From positions 1-16,405 of the forward strand of contig CAWGRQ010000045.1 in the NCBI GenBank assembly GCA_963824985.1: 16,405 nt of DNA, read 5' to 3'. The first letter of the stretch is position 1, and each line of letters opens with the position of its first letter. The position numbers were made by a program, and so were the translations under genes. The notes under the pieces were generated by a model. That model was not told the DNA's origin. It did no database searches and was given only the letters and a program-made list of their open reading frames with translations. Shown here in pieces: positions 1-6,879 of the stretch. The stretch is from JAFNAG01 sp963824985. GTDB taxonomy: Bacteria > Acidobacteriota > UBA6911.

Positions 1-1034
1 CGGCTGGCGCCAACCGCAACCCGAACGGACATTTCCCGCTGCCGGCCGGCGCCGCGCGCCAGCATCAGATTGGCCACGTTGGCGCATGCAATCAGGAGCA
101 CCAGACCGACGACGACCATCAGGACAGTCAGCAACTGCCGTATCTGGTTACGCGTATAAGAATAGCCTCCGGCGGCGGGGATGAGCGAAATGTGCTGCGC
201 ACGGTTGACCCCGCCCCGGTTCTGGCCGGCACGCCGTTCCGCTTCCTCCTGGCTTCGATAGACTGCGTTCAACTCGGGTTCGGCCTGCTTTGGATTGATG
301 CCGGGCCTGATTCGCCCGATTGCCTGCATCCACCAGTAATGCCGGGTGTTCCAGATCGTGTAGGGAACTCCCGTTACTTCGCTGCGCATCATGATCGGCA
401 GGAAAAGATTCGGCGAAGCGCTGACGTCTGTCCCGCGGAATCCGGCGCGCGAGACCCCGATGATCGTGAGTGGGAAACCGTTCAGCCGCAACAGGCGCCC
501 GATCACCCCCGGGTCGCCGCTGAAGCGCGTCCGCCAGTAGTCGTAACTAAGCACGACGTATGGCGCGCCGCCGGGCTTTCGGTCGTCCTCGGTATTGAAA
601 AGGAGTCCGATTGCCGATCCGACCCCGAGCGTGTCGAAATAGTTGCCGGAGACCATGAGTGTGGAGGCCAGTTCCGTGGCGCTGCCCGAACCGCTCCCCT
701 CGATCTGCAGCCCGAGCGGCATCGGCCCGCCGCATGCGGCCAGGGACCTGAAGCTCTGGTTGTGGTCACGAAATGCCGCATAATCCGGGTAATTCCACGA
801 AACCGATGGAGTCCCGGATATATTGCGGGCCACGACGAACAACTCCTGTGGATCCGGCACCGGCAACAACTTGAGCAGCACAGCGTCGACCAGCGAAAAA
901 ATGGCCGTGTTGGCGCCGATGCCGAGGGCCAGAGACAGAATCGCCACTGCCGATGCCCCCGGAGTTTTGCCGATCATGCGCAGCGCGTAGCGAAATTCCG
1001 ATACAAAAGAGCCCATCCATCCCGGAAGGTTCAT
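1..1034 (-). CDS. ABC transporter permease, MacB/FtsX type (ADOP-like), N-terminal part
   Basis: Partial gene: the start is inside the window and the frame runs off the left edge after 344 codons. The translation opens with MNLPGWMGSF and a first membrane helix at about residues 28-48 (core ALGIGANTAIFSLVDAVLL). A long periplasmic MacB-PCD-type domain follows (to about 290), then a second helix at about 303-325 containing ACANVANLMLARGAGRQRE, the usual entry to the FtsX permease core. ATG at 1034-1032 is chosen because an AGGAGG ribosome site (1039-1044, complement) lies 4 nt upstream. Such permeases in Acidobacteria are usually about 800-900 residues with two permease halves and often no adjacent ATPase gene; the second half and any ATPase would lie left of the window. 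The substrate cannot be told. Direction is away from the pirin gene, so the two share a 127-bp divergent intergenic region. Confidence 0.9.
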   Translation of the reverse strand, partial: MNLPGWMGSFVSEFRYALRMIGKTPGASAVAILSLALGIGANTAIFSLVDAVLLKLLPVPDPQELFVVARNISGTPSVSWNYPDYAAFRDHNQSFRSLAACGGPMPLGLQIEGSGSGSATELASTLMVSGNYFDTLGVGSAIGLLFNTEDDRKPGGAPYVVLSYDYWRTRFSGDPGVIGRLLRLNGFPLTIIGVSRAGFRGTDVSASPNLFLPIMMRSEVTGVPYTIWNTRHYWWMQAIGRIRPGINPKQAEPELNAVYRSQEEAERRAGQNRGGVNRAQHISLIPAAGGYSYTRNQIRQLLTVLMVVVGLVLLIACANVANLMLARGAGRQREMSVRVAVGAS

Positions 1035-1103
1035 CACGCCTCCTCAAACAGGACGGTCCATTGAATAATCGTTTAGACGCAGGCGGGCCGGGATAAGTCG
1101 AAC

Positions 1104-1128
1104 TATATTTCGGGGATGATGGTACCAT
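1104..1128 (+). promoter_or_regulatory. possible -10 box and 10-bp palindrome before the pirin gene
   Basis: In the divergent gap between the permease and the pirin gene, TATATT (1104-1109) could serve as a -10 box for the pirin gene. It is followed by the perfect palindrome ATGGTACCAT (1119-1128), which would sit over the transcription start and could be an operator. No convincing -35 box is visible at the right distance, so this is only a candidate. Confidence 0.2.
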
Positions 1129-1161
1129 TTTGGGAAGTGACCAACAGGATTGGAGGCTGAC

Positions 1162-2076
1162 ATGTCCATTCGACCTATCAAACGGCTCAGCATGTCCAGG
1201 CCGACGCTCGAAGGTGCCGGCGTACACCTGCGGCGCGCGTTCGGCTTTGGCAACACATCGGATTTTGACCCGTTCCTCCTTCTCGACGACTTCCGGAACG
1301 ACGTTCCCGCGGATTACCTGGCCGGCTTCCCCTGGCACCCGCACCGGGGCATTGAGACGATTACGTATGTGCTGGCGGGAACTGTCGAGCATGGCGACAG
1401 CATGGGGAACAGCGGCGTCATTACGGCCGGCGATGTCCAGTGGATGACGGCGGGAAGCGGGATTATCCATCAGGAAATGCCCAAGGGCGACAAGACCGGG
1501 CGGATGCACGGATTCCAGTTGTGGGCGAACCTCCCCGCCTCGCTCAAGATGACGGCGCCGCGATATCAGGAGGTGAAGTCCGGCGACATTCCCGTCGTCA
1601 CCGACGATGACGGCACGCAGGCCCGCATCGTCTGCGGGAGCTTCTGGGGCAAGTCCGGGCCGGTCGATGAGATTGCCGCCGAGCCGGTTTACCTGGATAT
1701 TTCGGTCCCCGCGGGCAAGAAGAAAAGCCTGCCGGTCGAGACGACGCGTCATGCCTTCGCGTATGTCTTTGCCGGGTCCGCCAGGTTCTGCAACGCCTCT
1801 GGTCCGCTGTCCGTGCCGACTGAAGGCGTTGGATGGCTGGAGACCACCCCTCCGGAAGCGGCGGACAACCACTCGCTCGTGCTGTTCGACCGTGGGGACG
1901 AGGTTGAGGTACAGGCCGGTGAAGACGGCGTGCGATTCCTCCTGGTTTCGGGAAAACCGCTCGAGGAGCCCGTGGCCTGGTACGGGCCGATCGTCATGAA
2001 CACGCAGGACCAGCTCAAACTGGCGTTTGAGGAACTCCGGGAGGGCACGTTCCTGAAGAAGGGGAAAAATCGTTGA
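1162..2076 (+). CDS. pirin family protein (bicupin)
   Basis: 304-residue protein, the usual pirin length (about 280-310). The N-terminal cupin carries the metal-site pattern of pirin and of the quercetinase YhhW: H59 and H61 in FPWHPHRGIET, and H103 and E105 in GSGIIHQEMP. The mid-region GFQLWANLP and the C-terminal SGKPLEEPVAWYGPIVMNT are also typical of the family. ATG at 1162 is preferred over an in-frame TTG at 1150 because GGAGG (1152-1156) sits 5 nt upstream of it. Known members range from iron-binding transcription cofactors to quercetin 2,3-dioxygenases; the sequence alone does not say which applies, and no flavonoid pathway gene is nearby. Likely a soluble single-gene transcript, ending 42 bp from the convergent toxin gene. 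Confidence 0.93.
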   Translation: MSIRPIKRLSMSRPTLEGAGVHLRRAFGFGNTSDFDPFLLLDDFRNDVPADYLAGFPWHPHRGIETITYVLAGTVEHGDSMGNSGVITAGDVQWMTAGSGIIHQEMPKGDKTGRMHGFQLWANLPASLKMTAPRYQEVKSGDIPVVTDDDGTQARIVCGSFWGKSGPVDEIAAEPVYLDISVPAGKKKSLPVETTRHAFAYVFAGSARFCNASGPLSVPTEGVGWLETTPPEAADNHSLVLFDRGDEVEVQAGEDGVRFLLVSGKPLEEPVAWYGPIVMNTQDQLKLAFEELREGTFLKKGKNR

Positions 2077-2118
2077 CACGCTGCGATCTTGCGGGTTTTT
2101 CCCACTGATCGACAGCGG

Positions 2119-2523
2119 CTACCGGGGTGGAAGGAGACGGAAACCGTACTGGGTGAAGTGCCGGTCGAAGCCGAAGGCTTCCCGCAGGCGGAATCTCTCC
2201 ATCATGGAGAACGAGATGCAGTCGATGAGGTCGTAATCCTTATCCCGGTGCCTGGCGAACAGCTGCCAGGCCTTTTCCCGTACTTCGAACAGCGCCTCTT
2301 CAATGCGCACGGATGGGCTTGAGCGCAGCGCCTGTCCGAATGTGACCGAGATATCCTTTCCCAACCGCTTTGTCAACAGCGACATGGTTTCCGCGAAGAC
2401 AAAATCCGTGGTCAGGAGAACGGCATCACAGCTTTCGACGAAGTTGCGTGCACGGGCATGCGCGGGATCCCGCCGGTCTGCAAGCGCGTAGAAGCCTCCC
2501 GTGTCCGCGAAAACGAGATTCAA
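2119..2523 (-). CDS. vapC: PIN-domain ribonuclease toxin (VapC-like)
   Basis: 134 residues, a normal VapC size. The acidic residues of the PIN nuclease site are all in place: D7 in the opening FADTGGFYAL, E45 in FVFAETMSLL, D101 in YDLIDCISFSMMER and D120 in AFGFDRHF. The family cuts RNA (often tRNA or rRNA) with Mg2+ when freed from its antitoxin. The gene starts with TTG (2523-2521), which overlaps the antitoxin stop codon as TTGA. No other start codon lies in this N-terminal segment before M47, which would remove the first two catalytic acids. The overlap implies translational coupling to the antitoxin. Intact and probably functional; the target is unknown. Confidence 0.87.
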   Translation of the reverse strand: MNLVFADTGGFYALADRRDPAHARARNFVESCDAVLLTTDFVFAETMSLLTKRLGKDISVTFGQALRSSPSVRIEEALFEVREKAWQLFARHRDKDYDLIDCISFSMMERFRLREAFGFDRHFTQYGFRLLPPR

Positions 2524-2780
2524 CTCTGGTCTCCGTACAGAAAATCCTCGTAGTTTTCGGCCACGGCGGCCCCGTCTCCTTTGCCAATGCCGATGGCGCG
2601 GCGCAACGGATCCTGACCGCCCCTGGAGGCTTTGCCGCTGAGGTACCCGTCCAGAACCTCGCGAATCAGAGCCGCCATGGATTTCCCTTCCCGCCGCGCC
2701 CGCGAGCGCAGGAGTTCGTACTGACTGTTTTCCAGATATATCTGCGTCCGATGAATAGTTGAACCTCCATCATACAGCAT
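2520..2780 (-). CDS. vapB: ribbon-helix-helix antitoxin (VapB/CopG-like) of the PIN toxin
   Basis: 86 residues. The N-terminal part HRTQIYLENSQYELLRSRARREGKSMAALIREVLDGYL is a ribbon-helix-helix DNA-binding fold (strand TQIYL, then two helices), and the C-terminal tail GKGDGAAVAENYEDFLYGDQS is the acidic segment expected to wrap the toxin. Its stop overlaps the toxin start by 4 nt. The start is uncertain. ATG at 2780 gives the listed coordinates but has no ribosome site. A strong GGAGGT (2763-2768, complement) lies 6 nt upstream of an in-frame ATT at 2756, exactly where the RHH strand begins, so an ATT start giving about 78 residues is a real alternative. As in other TA pairs, the protein probably represses its own promoter. 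Confidence 0.82.
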   Translation of the reverse strand: MLYDGGSTIHRTQIYLENSQYELLRSRARREGKSMAALIREVLDGYLSGKASRGGQDPLRRAIGIGKGDGAAVAENYEDFLYGDQS

Positions 2781-2784
2781 GATG
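2768..2784 (-). promoter_or_regulatory. inverted repeat over the antitoxin start, candidate autoregulatory operator
   Basis: A perfect 6-bp inverted repeat, CATCAT-5 nt-ATGATG, overlaps the antitoxin ATG. Ribbon-helix-helix antitoxins bind short palindromes of this kind around their own promoter. A TTGACA hexamer (complement of 2811-2816) lies upstream, but no -10 box sits at normal spacing (TATGAC is only 13 bp away, TAACAT 23 bp), so the promoter itself is not settled. Confidence 0.35.
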
Positions 2785-2871
2785 TTACGATGTCATACTG
2801 TGATCGGGAATGTCAAGGGAAACGGGGTTTTCCGGTTGGAGATTCATCTCCGGCCGGCGCGGTAAAGCAAA

Positions 2872-2919
2872 GCGGGACAATCACCAGCGTCCCTTTGGGG
2901 ACACTGGTGATTGTCCCGC
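2872..2919. repeat. 48-bp palindrome, REP/MITE-like hairpin
   Basis: Two 22-nt arms (2872-2893 and 2898-2919) form a hairpin with a 4-nt TTTG loop. The arms begin GCGGGACAATCACCAG and pair perfectly except for one C/A position (2888 with 2903), which becomes a G-U pair if the minus strand is transcribed. A T-run follows at about 2925-2930. The arm is too long and too perfect for an ordinary terminator, and no gene ends directly before it. It resembles dispersed REP palindromes of the type moved by REP-associated tyrosine transposases; that is inference, since only one copy is in the window. Confidence 0.7.
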
Positions 2920-2930
2920 CCGTGTTTTTT

Positions 2931-3014
2931 ATCAACCTCCTACCTCGGGCTGCGCTGCGCTTGTCCGGGGCTACTCTCTTGCCCTCCCTCCGGGGGGCTT
3001 CTGCGCGATGCTTA
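2931..3014. other. gene-free GC-rich spacer between the two palindromic elements
   Basis: No credible gene on either strand. The stretch has CG-rich, compositionally skewed runs, such as CTGCGCTGCGCTTG and CCCTCCCTCCGGGGGG at about 2949-2999. It may be a worn copy of another dispersed repeat. It separates the 2872-2919 hairpin from the inverted-repeat element at 3015. Confidence 0.4.
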
Positions 3015-3308
3015 GGGCCTGTGACGAAATAAGTGACACACTTCGGTGCGAGCACCGTCGCACCTGCGGCGCTCCTGGGGCGGGCAGATGCAAGGCGCCG
3101 CGACGCAGGCGATGTGAGGACATCGTTGAGGAGCGGCAACGAAGCAGATGCCCGCCCGCCGCCGCGCCCCTTCGGGCTGCGGCCCGCAGGCCCGCTGGCT
3201 GCGTTGCTCACTCCTTACATACCACACCGGGTATGCTCGTCGCTCGCGCCTTGCCAGCGAGCCTGGGGGCCTGCAGCGAAGTGCGCCACTTATTTCGTCA
3301 CAGGCCTC
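3015..3308. mobile_element. MITE-like element with 30-bp terminal inverted repeats
   Basis: The left arm (3016-3045) and right arm (3277-3306) are inverted copies of one another, 28 of 30 positions matching; both begin GGCCTGTGACGAAATAAGTG. The two mismatches (3036 and 3038) are A/C on the plus strand and so G-U on the minus strand. A TA dinucleotide lies just outside each end (3013-3014 and 3309-3310), the target duplication expected for IS630/Tc1-mariner-type insertion. The ~230 bp between the arms is GC-rich, has no credible gene and contains a nested hairpin. No transposase is present, so it is at most a non-autonomous element. The right edge touches the stop codon of the M14 peptidase gene. 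Alternatively, the arms could be a long-range RNA structure in that gene's 3' region. Confidence 0.6.
3078..3157. other. nested symmetric hairpin inside the MITE-like element
   Basis: Three coaxial perfect stems share one symmetry centre. The outer stem is GGGCGGGCA (3078-3086) with TGCCCGCCC (3149-3157), 9 bp. The middle stem is GCCGC (3097-3101) with GCGGC (3133-3137), 5 bp. The inner stem is CGATGT (3110-3115) with ACATCG (3120-3125), 6 bp, closed by a GAGG tetraloop. The internal loops are nearly equal on the two sides (10/11 and 8/7 nt). This could fold in RNA of either strand or extrude as a cruciform. No known RNA family is recognised. Confidence 0.45.
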
Positions 3309-6300
3309 TACTTCGGATCGAGCTTCCTCCCGGCGTTGAGACTATCGAAGTTCAGGATGGTGTTGAACACCAGGGAATAGCTGCCGATGGTTTCGCCGCG
3401 GTACATCGGGTTGTTCGCGAACAGCACGACATGACCCTGGCCAACGGGAACGTCGACGACCACCGGCCGCTGGGCGATATCCGAACCGCCCTCAAGCAAA
3501 CCGGAGGCGAGCAGCGTATTCTGTGCATCAAATCGCAGCGCCACGCGCGGGCGGAACTCGGGTGGAATCAGGTTCGCCGGGTTCGGGCTCCGCTTCAGCT
3601 GCTCTTCCGTGGGGAGAGAGTACTGCCACGGCTGCGTCGGCGTCGGCGTCGGCACCGGCGGCAGGTTGGTCCCCTCCAGAATGGGCCGGCCCTGGACGAT
3701 GTCGGGGTCGTCGGGAGTGCCGCGACCGGTCGGTCGGCCACCGCCGCCGGCACCACGGCCGCCGCCGGGAGCCCCGGCCCCGCCGCCCCCACCACCGCCG
3801 CGTCCGCCGCCCCCTTGTGTGGCGCTGACGCTGAAGCAGGCGCCGTTGCTGCTGTACATGGCAAGGTTATCCGGTACGCCGTAGACGATCGGGCTTGAGG
3901 TGTCGACGAGTTTGGTGCGCAGCAACGAACCGACAACGCGCGTTGCCGTGCCGGCGCTAACGGAGCTAACGCCATAGGAGAGATTGTTGGAGATGGCGAA
4001 CTCCGCACTGCTGTTCGAGCCGATGTATACGCCCCCCTGGTTGATGAAATCCCGGAGATGTGCAAGCCCTTCCAGGCCCATGCCGATCCGGGTGTCGTCG
4101 GTCTGGGCCCAGGTGCCGATATTCGGAGTTTCGGGGGTGTTTTTCCACGGGATCGGGGTTTTCCACTTCGGTGTCCCCTCGACGGCGGCCTGTCCGCCCC
4201 CCGGACCGAAAACGATTACATCCCACTTGTCGCGCAGGTTTGCGGTCTTCCCGACGGTCTCCGGGTCGATGTAGTCATAGGGGACCCCATAAAAGTCGAA
4301 GGCCAGGCGCCACCAGCCTTCGGTTTGGGTGCTCCCCCACTGATGCAGGATCGCCACCCGGGCTGCGCGCGCTGGATGCATCTTCACCGTCGGTTCCCCG
4401 GCAAGCGCATAGGCTTTGAGGCCGAGCTCGGTTGCGGCTTTGTCGAGATCGGCAGGGGCAATCCCCTTAATGATGAAGGTTCCACGATTGAACTTGACGC
4501 CGCCTGATTCAAACGGTTCCTCGACGAGCTGCATGTCGGCATTCTTGAGCCGGTAGCGCAGGGTGATAAGGGCGTTGTCGGCATTGTGATTGATGGCGAA
4601 CACCGAACCCTGGCCGCTTATGCCGCTCACCGCCCTGACCTCCCCTTTTACCAATTCCATCTGGACGTCAAGGACCGCCGTGTCGGTGATGCGCACGGTC
4701 TGCACGCCGAAACCCTCCGGGAAGGTCCAGCCCGTGTCGTCATACGGGCGCGCCTGGGCGTCGTTCGGCGCCCAGTACTGGTAATCGAGCAGGGTGTCGG
4801 CGATGCGCGAATATGGCTGATCCATGCGCACGATATAGCTCCCGGCCGGGAACTCACGCGTCTGAGGCTGGGGCGGCGTTGCGGGAGCCTGCGCGGCTTC
4901 GCCGGCCGCAGCTCCACCCGCTGCGGCTCCGCCGCCGCGCGCTCCGCCTGCACCACCGCCGCCGCGGCCGCCGCGGCCCCCTGTAGCCTGGGGGCGCACC
5001 GGCAGTTTCACTGTAAAGGCTGCCGTGGCGCGCGAAATTTCCACCCGCTGCTTTTGCAGTAGGCGCAGCAGCTCGGCCTGGGTTCCGGCTCTCGGATCGG
5101 TCGCCGGCAGGATATAGGCTGCCGGCCCTTCGGTTTTCGGCTTAAGTATCGAACGCTTGGCCTTGTCGTAAAAATTGCGGAGGAAATAGAGGCGGTTGTT
5201 GGCAAAATAGTTGAGCGAGACGATGATGCCGGTCTGCTCGTAGTTGTTGTTGTTCCGCAGCGACCAGCGCACGCGCCCGATCGGCGGATTCTGGCGGAAC
5301 CAGGTCCGCGAAGTCTCGTTGGCCGAGAGGGTGCGCTCCTCCGTGTCCGCGGTGCCGCCGTTGCCGAAAGTCTCGTACAGGCGGCTGATGCCGTTGTGGG
5401 TCGCGGCGATAAAGAACAGGTAGCCGGGCGACCAGGTGTCGAAGGTGCCCCAGGCGTAGACACCGGGCATTCCCATGCGCGTCATTTCGTTGACGTTGTT
5501 CCATCCGAGCAGGTGCCACTCGTTGGTGAGGATCGGATCGAGCCAGGCGTTGTAAGGGCCGTTGCCGACGGTGTTGTCGTATAGGAACGAGCCTGATTCG
5601 TGCAGATCGTGCAACAGCTGGGCCTTCCAGTCCACGAAGGTGTTGAGCACGTTCTGGGTGAGTTTGAGCGTCAGGCCCATGGAATCACGGTTGTTGTCGT
5701 GCCCGACGTAGTGGCCCGGGTAGACGTTGCTCATCGGGGTTGCATCCGGGTGCTTCTTTTTCCATTCGTAGACGTCCACCATGCGATCGCGCCCGTCGGG
5801 CTCGACCACCGGGGTGATCAGCGTGATGATGTGTTCGCGGATGTTGCGAATATAGAGACTCTCGTCGACGGCCAGGCGGTATGCCAGTTCCATCAGGGCG
5901 GTTGGCGCTCCTGACTCCGAAGCGTGAATCGCGCCGGTAATGTAATAGATTGGCGCGGCTCGTTTCGCAATCTCATCCGCGACGGCATCATTCATCTGGA
6001 TGGTGCGCGGGTCGGCGAGCTGGGCGAGATCCGCCCGATTCTGGTCGAGTTTGGCCAAAAGCGACTCGGAAGCGACGGCAACGGCGAGCATCTCGCGGCC
6101 CTCCTCTGTGGTGCCGATCGAGTAAACCCTGACCCGGGGCGACGATTTTTCCAGCAACCGCATGTAGTCGTGCACTTCCTTGGAATACGGCAGCTTCCCC
6201 TGGGCGCCGGCGATGTCGCCAAGAACGGCTGCCGGCGTTGGGACGGTTTTCGAAGCCGGCAGGTAATCGATGACCGGAGACAGGAAAAACGTCTCGGTCG

Positions 6301-6514
6301 TGTACTCCTTGATCTTTTTGGTGTACTCCTCGTCGATCGGTTGATTGGGATCGCGGCCCGGCTTGGCGGTTGCGAGATCGGCCTCGGTGATCGCGGGCTT
6401 CGCGGGTGCCTTTCCAGGCCTGGCCTGTTTGGCCTGTCCGGCGAGCAAAAACAGCGGCATGGCCGCGATGATCAGGCCAATGAGAAATCGTCTGACAAAG
6501 GTCTTGCTATTCAT
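3308..6514 (-). CDS. secreted M14-family zinc carboxypeptidase-like protein with GATase1-like C-terminal region
   Basis: 1068 residues. The N-terminus is a signal peptide (MNSKTFVRRFLIGLIIAAMP, hydrophobic core, then LLAGQA), so the protein is exported. The M14 zinc site is visible: H197 and E200 in AIHASESGAP, the substrate-binding NNRD at about 274-277 in GHDNNRDSMG, and the third zinc ligand H305 in HDLHESGSF. The general-base Glu was not placed with certainty. Two low-complexity Gly/Arg/Ala linkers (about 511-552 and 901-932) break up the chain. Between them, from about 717, the run ARVAILHQWG...WWRLAFDFYGVPYDYI resembles the class I glutamine amidotransferase-like fold attached to many large bacterial M14 proteins. 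ATG at 6514 is chosen because it begins the signal peptide and GAGG lies 6 nt upstream; earlier in-frame ATGs at 6526 and 6622 would add a non-secretory leader. Its substrate is unknown. Confidence 0.9.
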   Translation of the reverse strand: MNSKTFVRRFLIGLIIAAMPLFLLAGQAKQARPGKAPAKPAITEADLATAKPGRDPNQPIDEEYTKKIKEYTTETFFLSPVIDYLPASKTVPTPAAVLGDIAGAQGKLPYSKEVHDYMRLLEKSSPRVRVYSIGTTEEGREMLAVAVASESLLAKLDQNRADLAQLADPRTIQMNDAVADEIAKRAAPIYYITGAIHASESGAPTALMELAYRLAVDESLYIRNIREHIITLITPVVEPDGRDRMVDVYEWKKKHPDATPMSNVYPGHYVGHDNNRDSMGLTLKLTQNVLNTFVDWKAQLLHDLHESGSFLYDNTVGNGPYNAWLDPILTNEWHLLGWNNVNEMTRMGMPGVYAWGTFDTWSPGYLFFIAATHNGISRLYETFGNGGTADTEERTLSANETSRTWFRQNPPIGRVRWSLRNNNNYEQTGIIVSLNYFANNRLYFLRNFYDKAKRSILKPKTEGPAAYILPATDPRAGTQAELLRLLQKQRVEISRATAAFTVKLPVRPQATGGRGGRGGGGAGGARGGGAAAGGAAAGEAAQAPATPPQPQTREFPAGSYIVRMDQPYSRIADTLLDYQYWAPNDAQARPYDDTGWTFPEGFGVQTVRITDTAVLDVQMELVKGEVRAVSGISGQGSVFAINHNADNALITLRYRLKNADMQLVEEPFESGGVKFNRGTFIIKGIAPADLDKAATELGLKAYALAGEPTVKMHPARAARVAILHQWGSTQTEGWWRLAFDFYGVPYDYIDPETVGKTANLRDKWDVIVFGPGGGQAAVEGTPKWKTPIPWKNTPETPNIGTWAQTDDTRIGMGLEGLAHLRDFINQGGVYIGSNSSAEFAISNNLSYGVSSVSAGTATRVVGSLLRTKLVDTSSPIVYGVPDNLAMYSSNGACFSVSATQGGGGRGGGGGGGAGAPGGGRGAGGGGRPTGRGTPDDPDIVQGRPILEGTNLPPVPTPTPTQPWQYSLPTEEQLKRSPNPANLIPPEFRPRVALRFDAQNTLLASGLLEGGSDIAQRPVVVDVPVGQGHVVLFANNPMYRGETIGSYSLVFNTILNFDSLNAGRKLDPK

Positions 6515-6879
6515 GGAAAACCTCATGGTGAGGGAATGGGTGTGGTAACAGGTGAGCGAGCAACCCGGCAAGCTCGAGCATTGAGAACGGTGAACGGTAA
6601 CCGATCCTGACCGGCGATTCAATCGGCATGATCATGATGGTATCCCATTCTACCCTGATTCAGGTCTCCTGCCGCCGGCTTGTGATTCCGGATTTACCCG
6701 GTTGCCTTGCCCGTCTGCGCCGATTCTCCCATCCGGAGGAGAACCCGTTTCGGGACTTCTGGCGGTAGAAAAAGCATTTCTATCTTGAGTGGCGGCGGAG
6801 AGCAAGCGAATTTCGGCGGGAACTTCAGGCGGATGGCCTCATGCTCCTGTCTGCCGATCGACCCGGATCACGCCTGCCG
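6515..6879. other. 365-bp gene-free gap between efp and the M14 gene
   Basis: No credible gene is seen on either strand. Both flanking genes read leftward. A perfect 6-bp AT-rich inverted repeat, TAGAAA (6766-6771) with TTTCTA (6777-6782), lies about 100 bp after the efp stop, and on the minus strand it contains a CTTTTTC run; it might end efp transcription weakly. CATGATCATG (about 6628-6637) is a 10-bp palindrome. TAGAAT (complement of 6647-6652) could be a -10 box for the M14 gene, but no matching -35 box was found. Confidence 0.35.

Noticed and set aside
192..1064. 290-codon open frame on the plus strand
   Set aside because: It is antisense to the permease gene, whose translation has clear family motifs and a ribosome site. 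The frame reads as low-similarity Arg/His-rich sequence, typical of GC-rich shadow frames.
766..2079. 437-codon open frame on the minus strand
   Set aside because: It lies antisense to the pirin gene and partly out of frame over the permease gene, both of which are firmly supported. No family motif is seen.
2077..2118. Intrinsic terminator between the convergent pirin and toxin genes
   Set aside because: Only a 3-bp GGG-TTTTT-CCC element is present, with no stable stem.
2811..2816. TTGACA as the -35 box of the antitoxin gene
   Set aside because: No -10 hexamer occurs at 16-18 bp; the nearest AT-rich hexamers are 13 and 23 bp away. It is noted only as a possibility in the operator entry.
2810..3898. 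362-codon open frame on the plus strand over the repeat block and the end of the M14 gene
   Set aside because: It crosses the palindromes and runs antisense to M14 coding sequence. Composition is Ala/Arg/Gly-rich without motifs or a ribosome site.
5924..6610. 228-codon open frame on the plus strand
   Set aside because: It is antisense to the signal peptide and M14 domain of the peptidase, which is much better supported.
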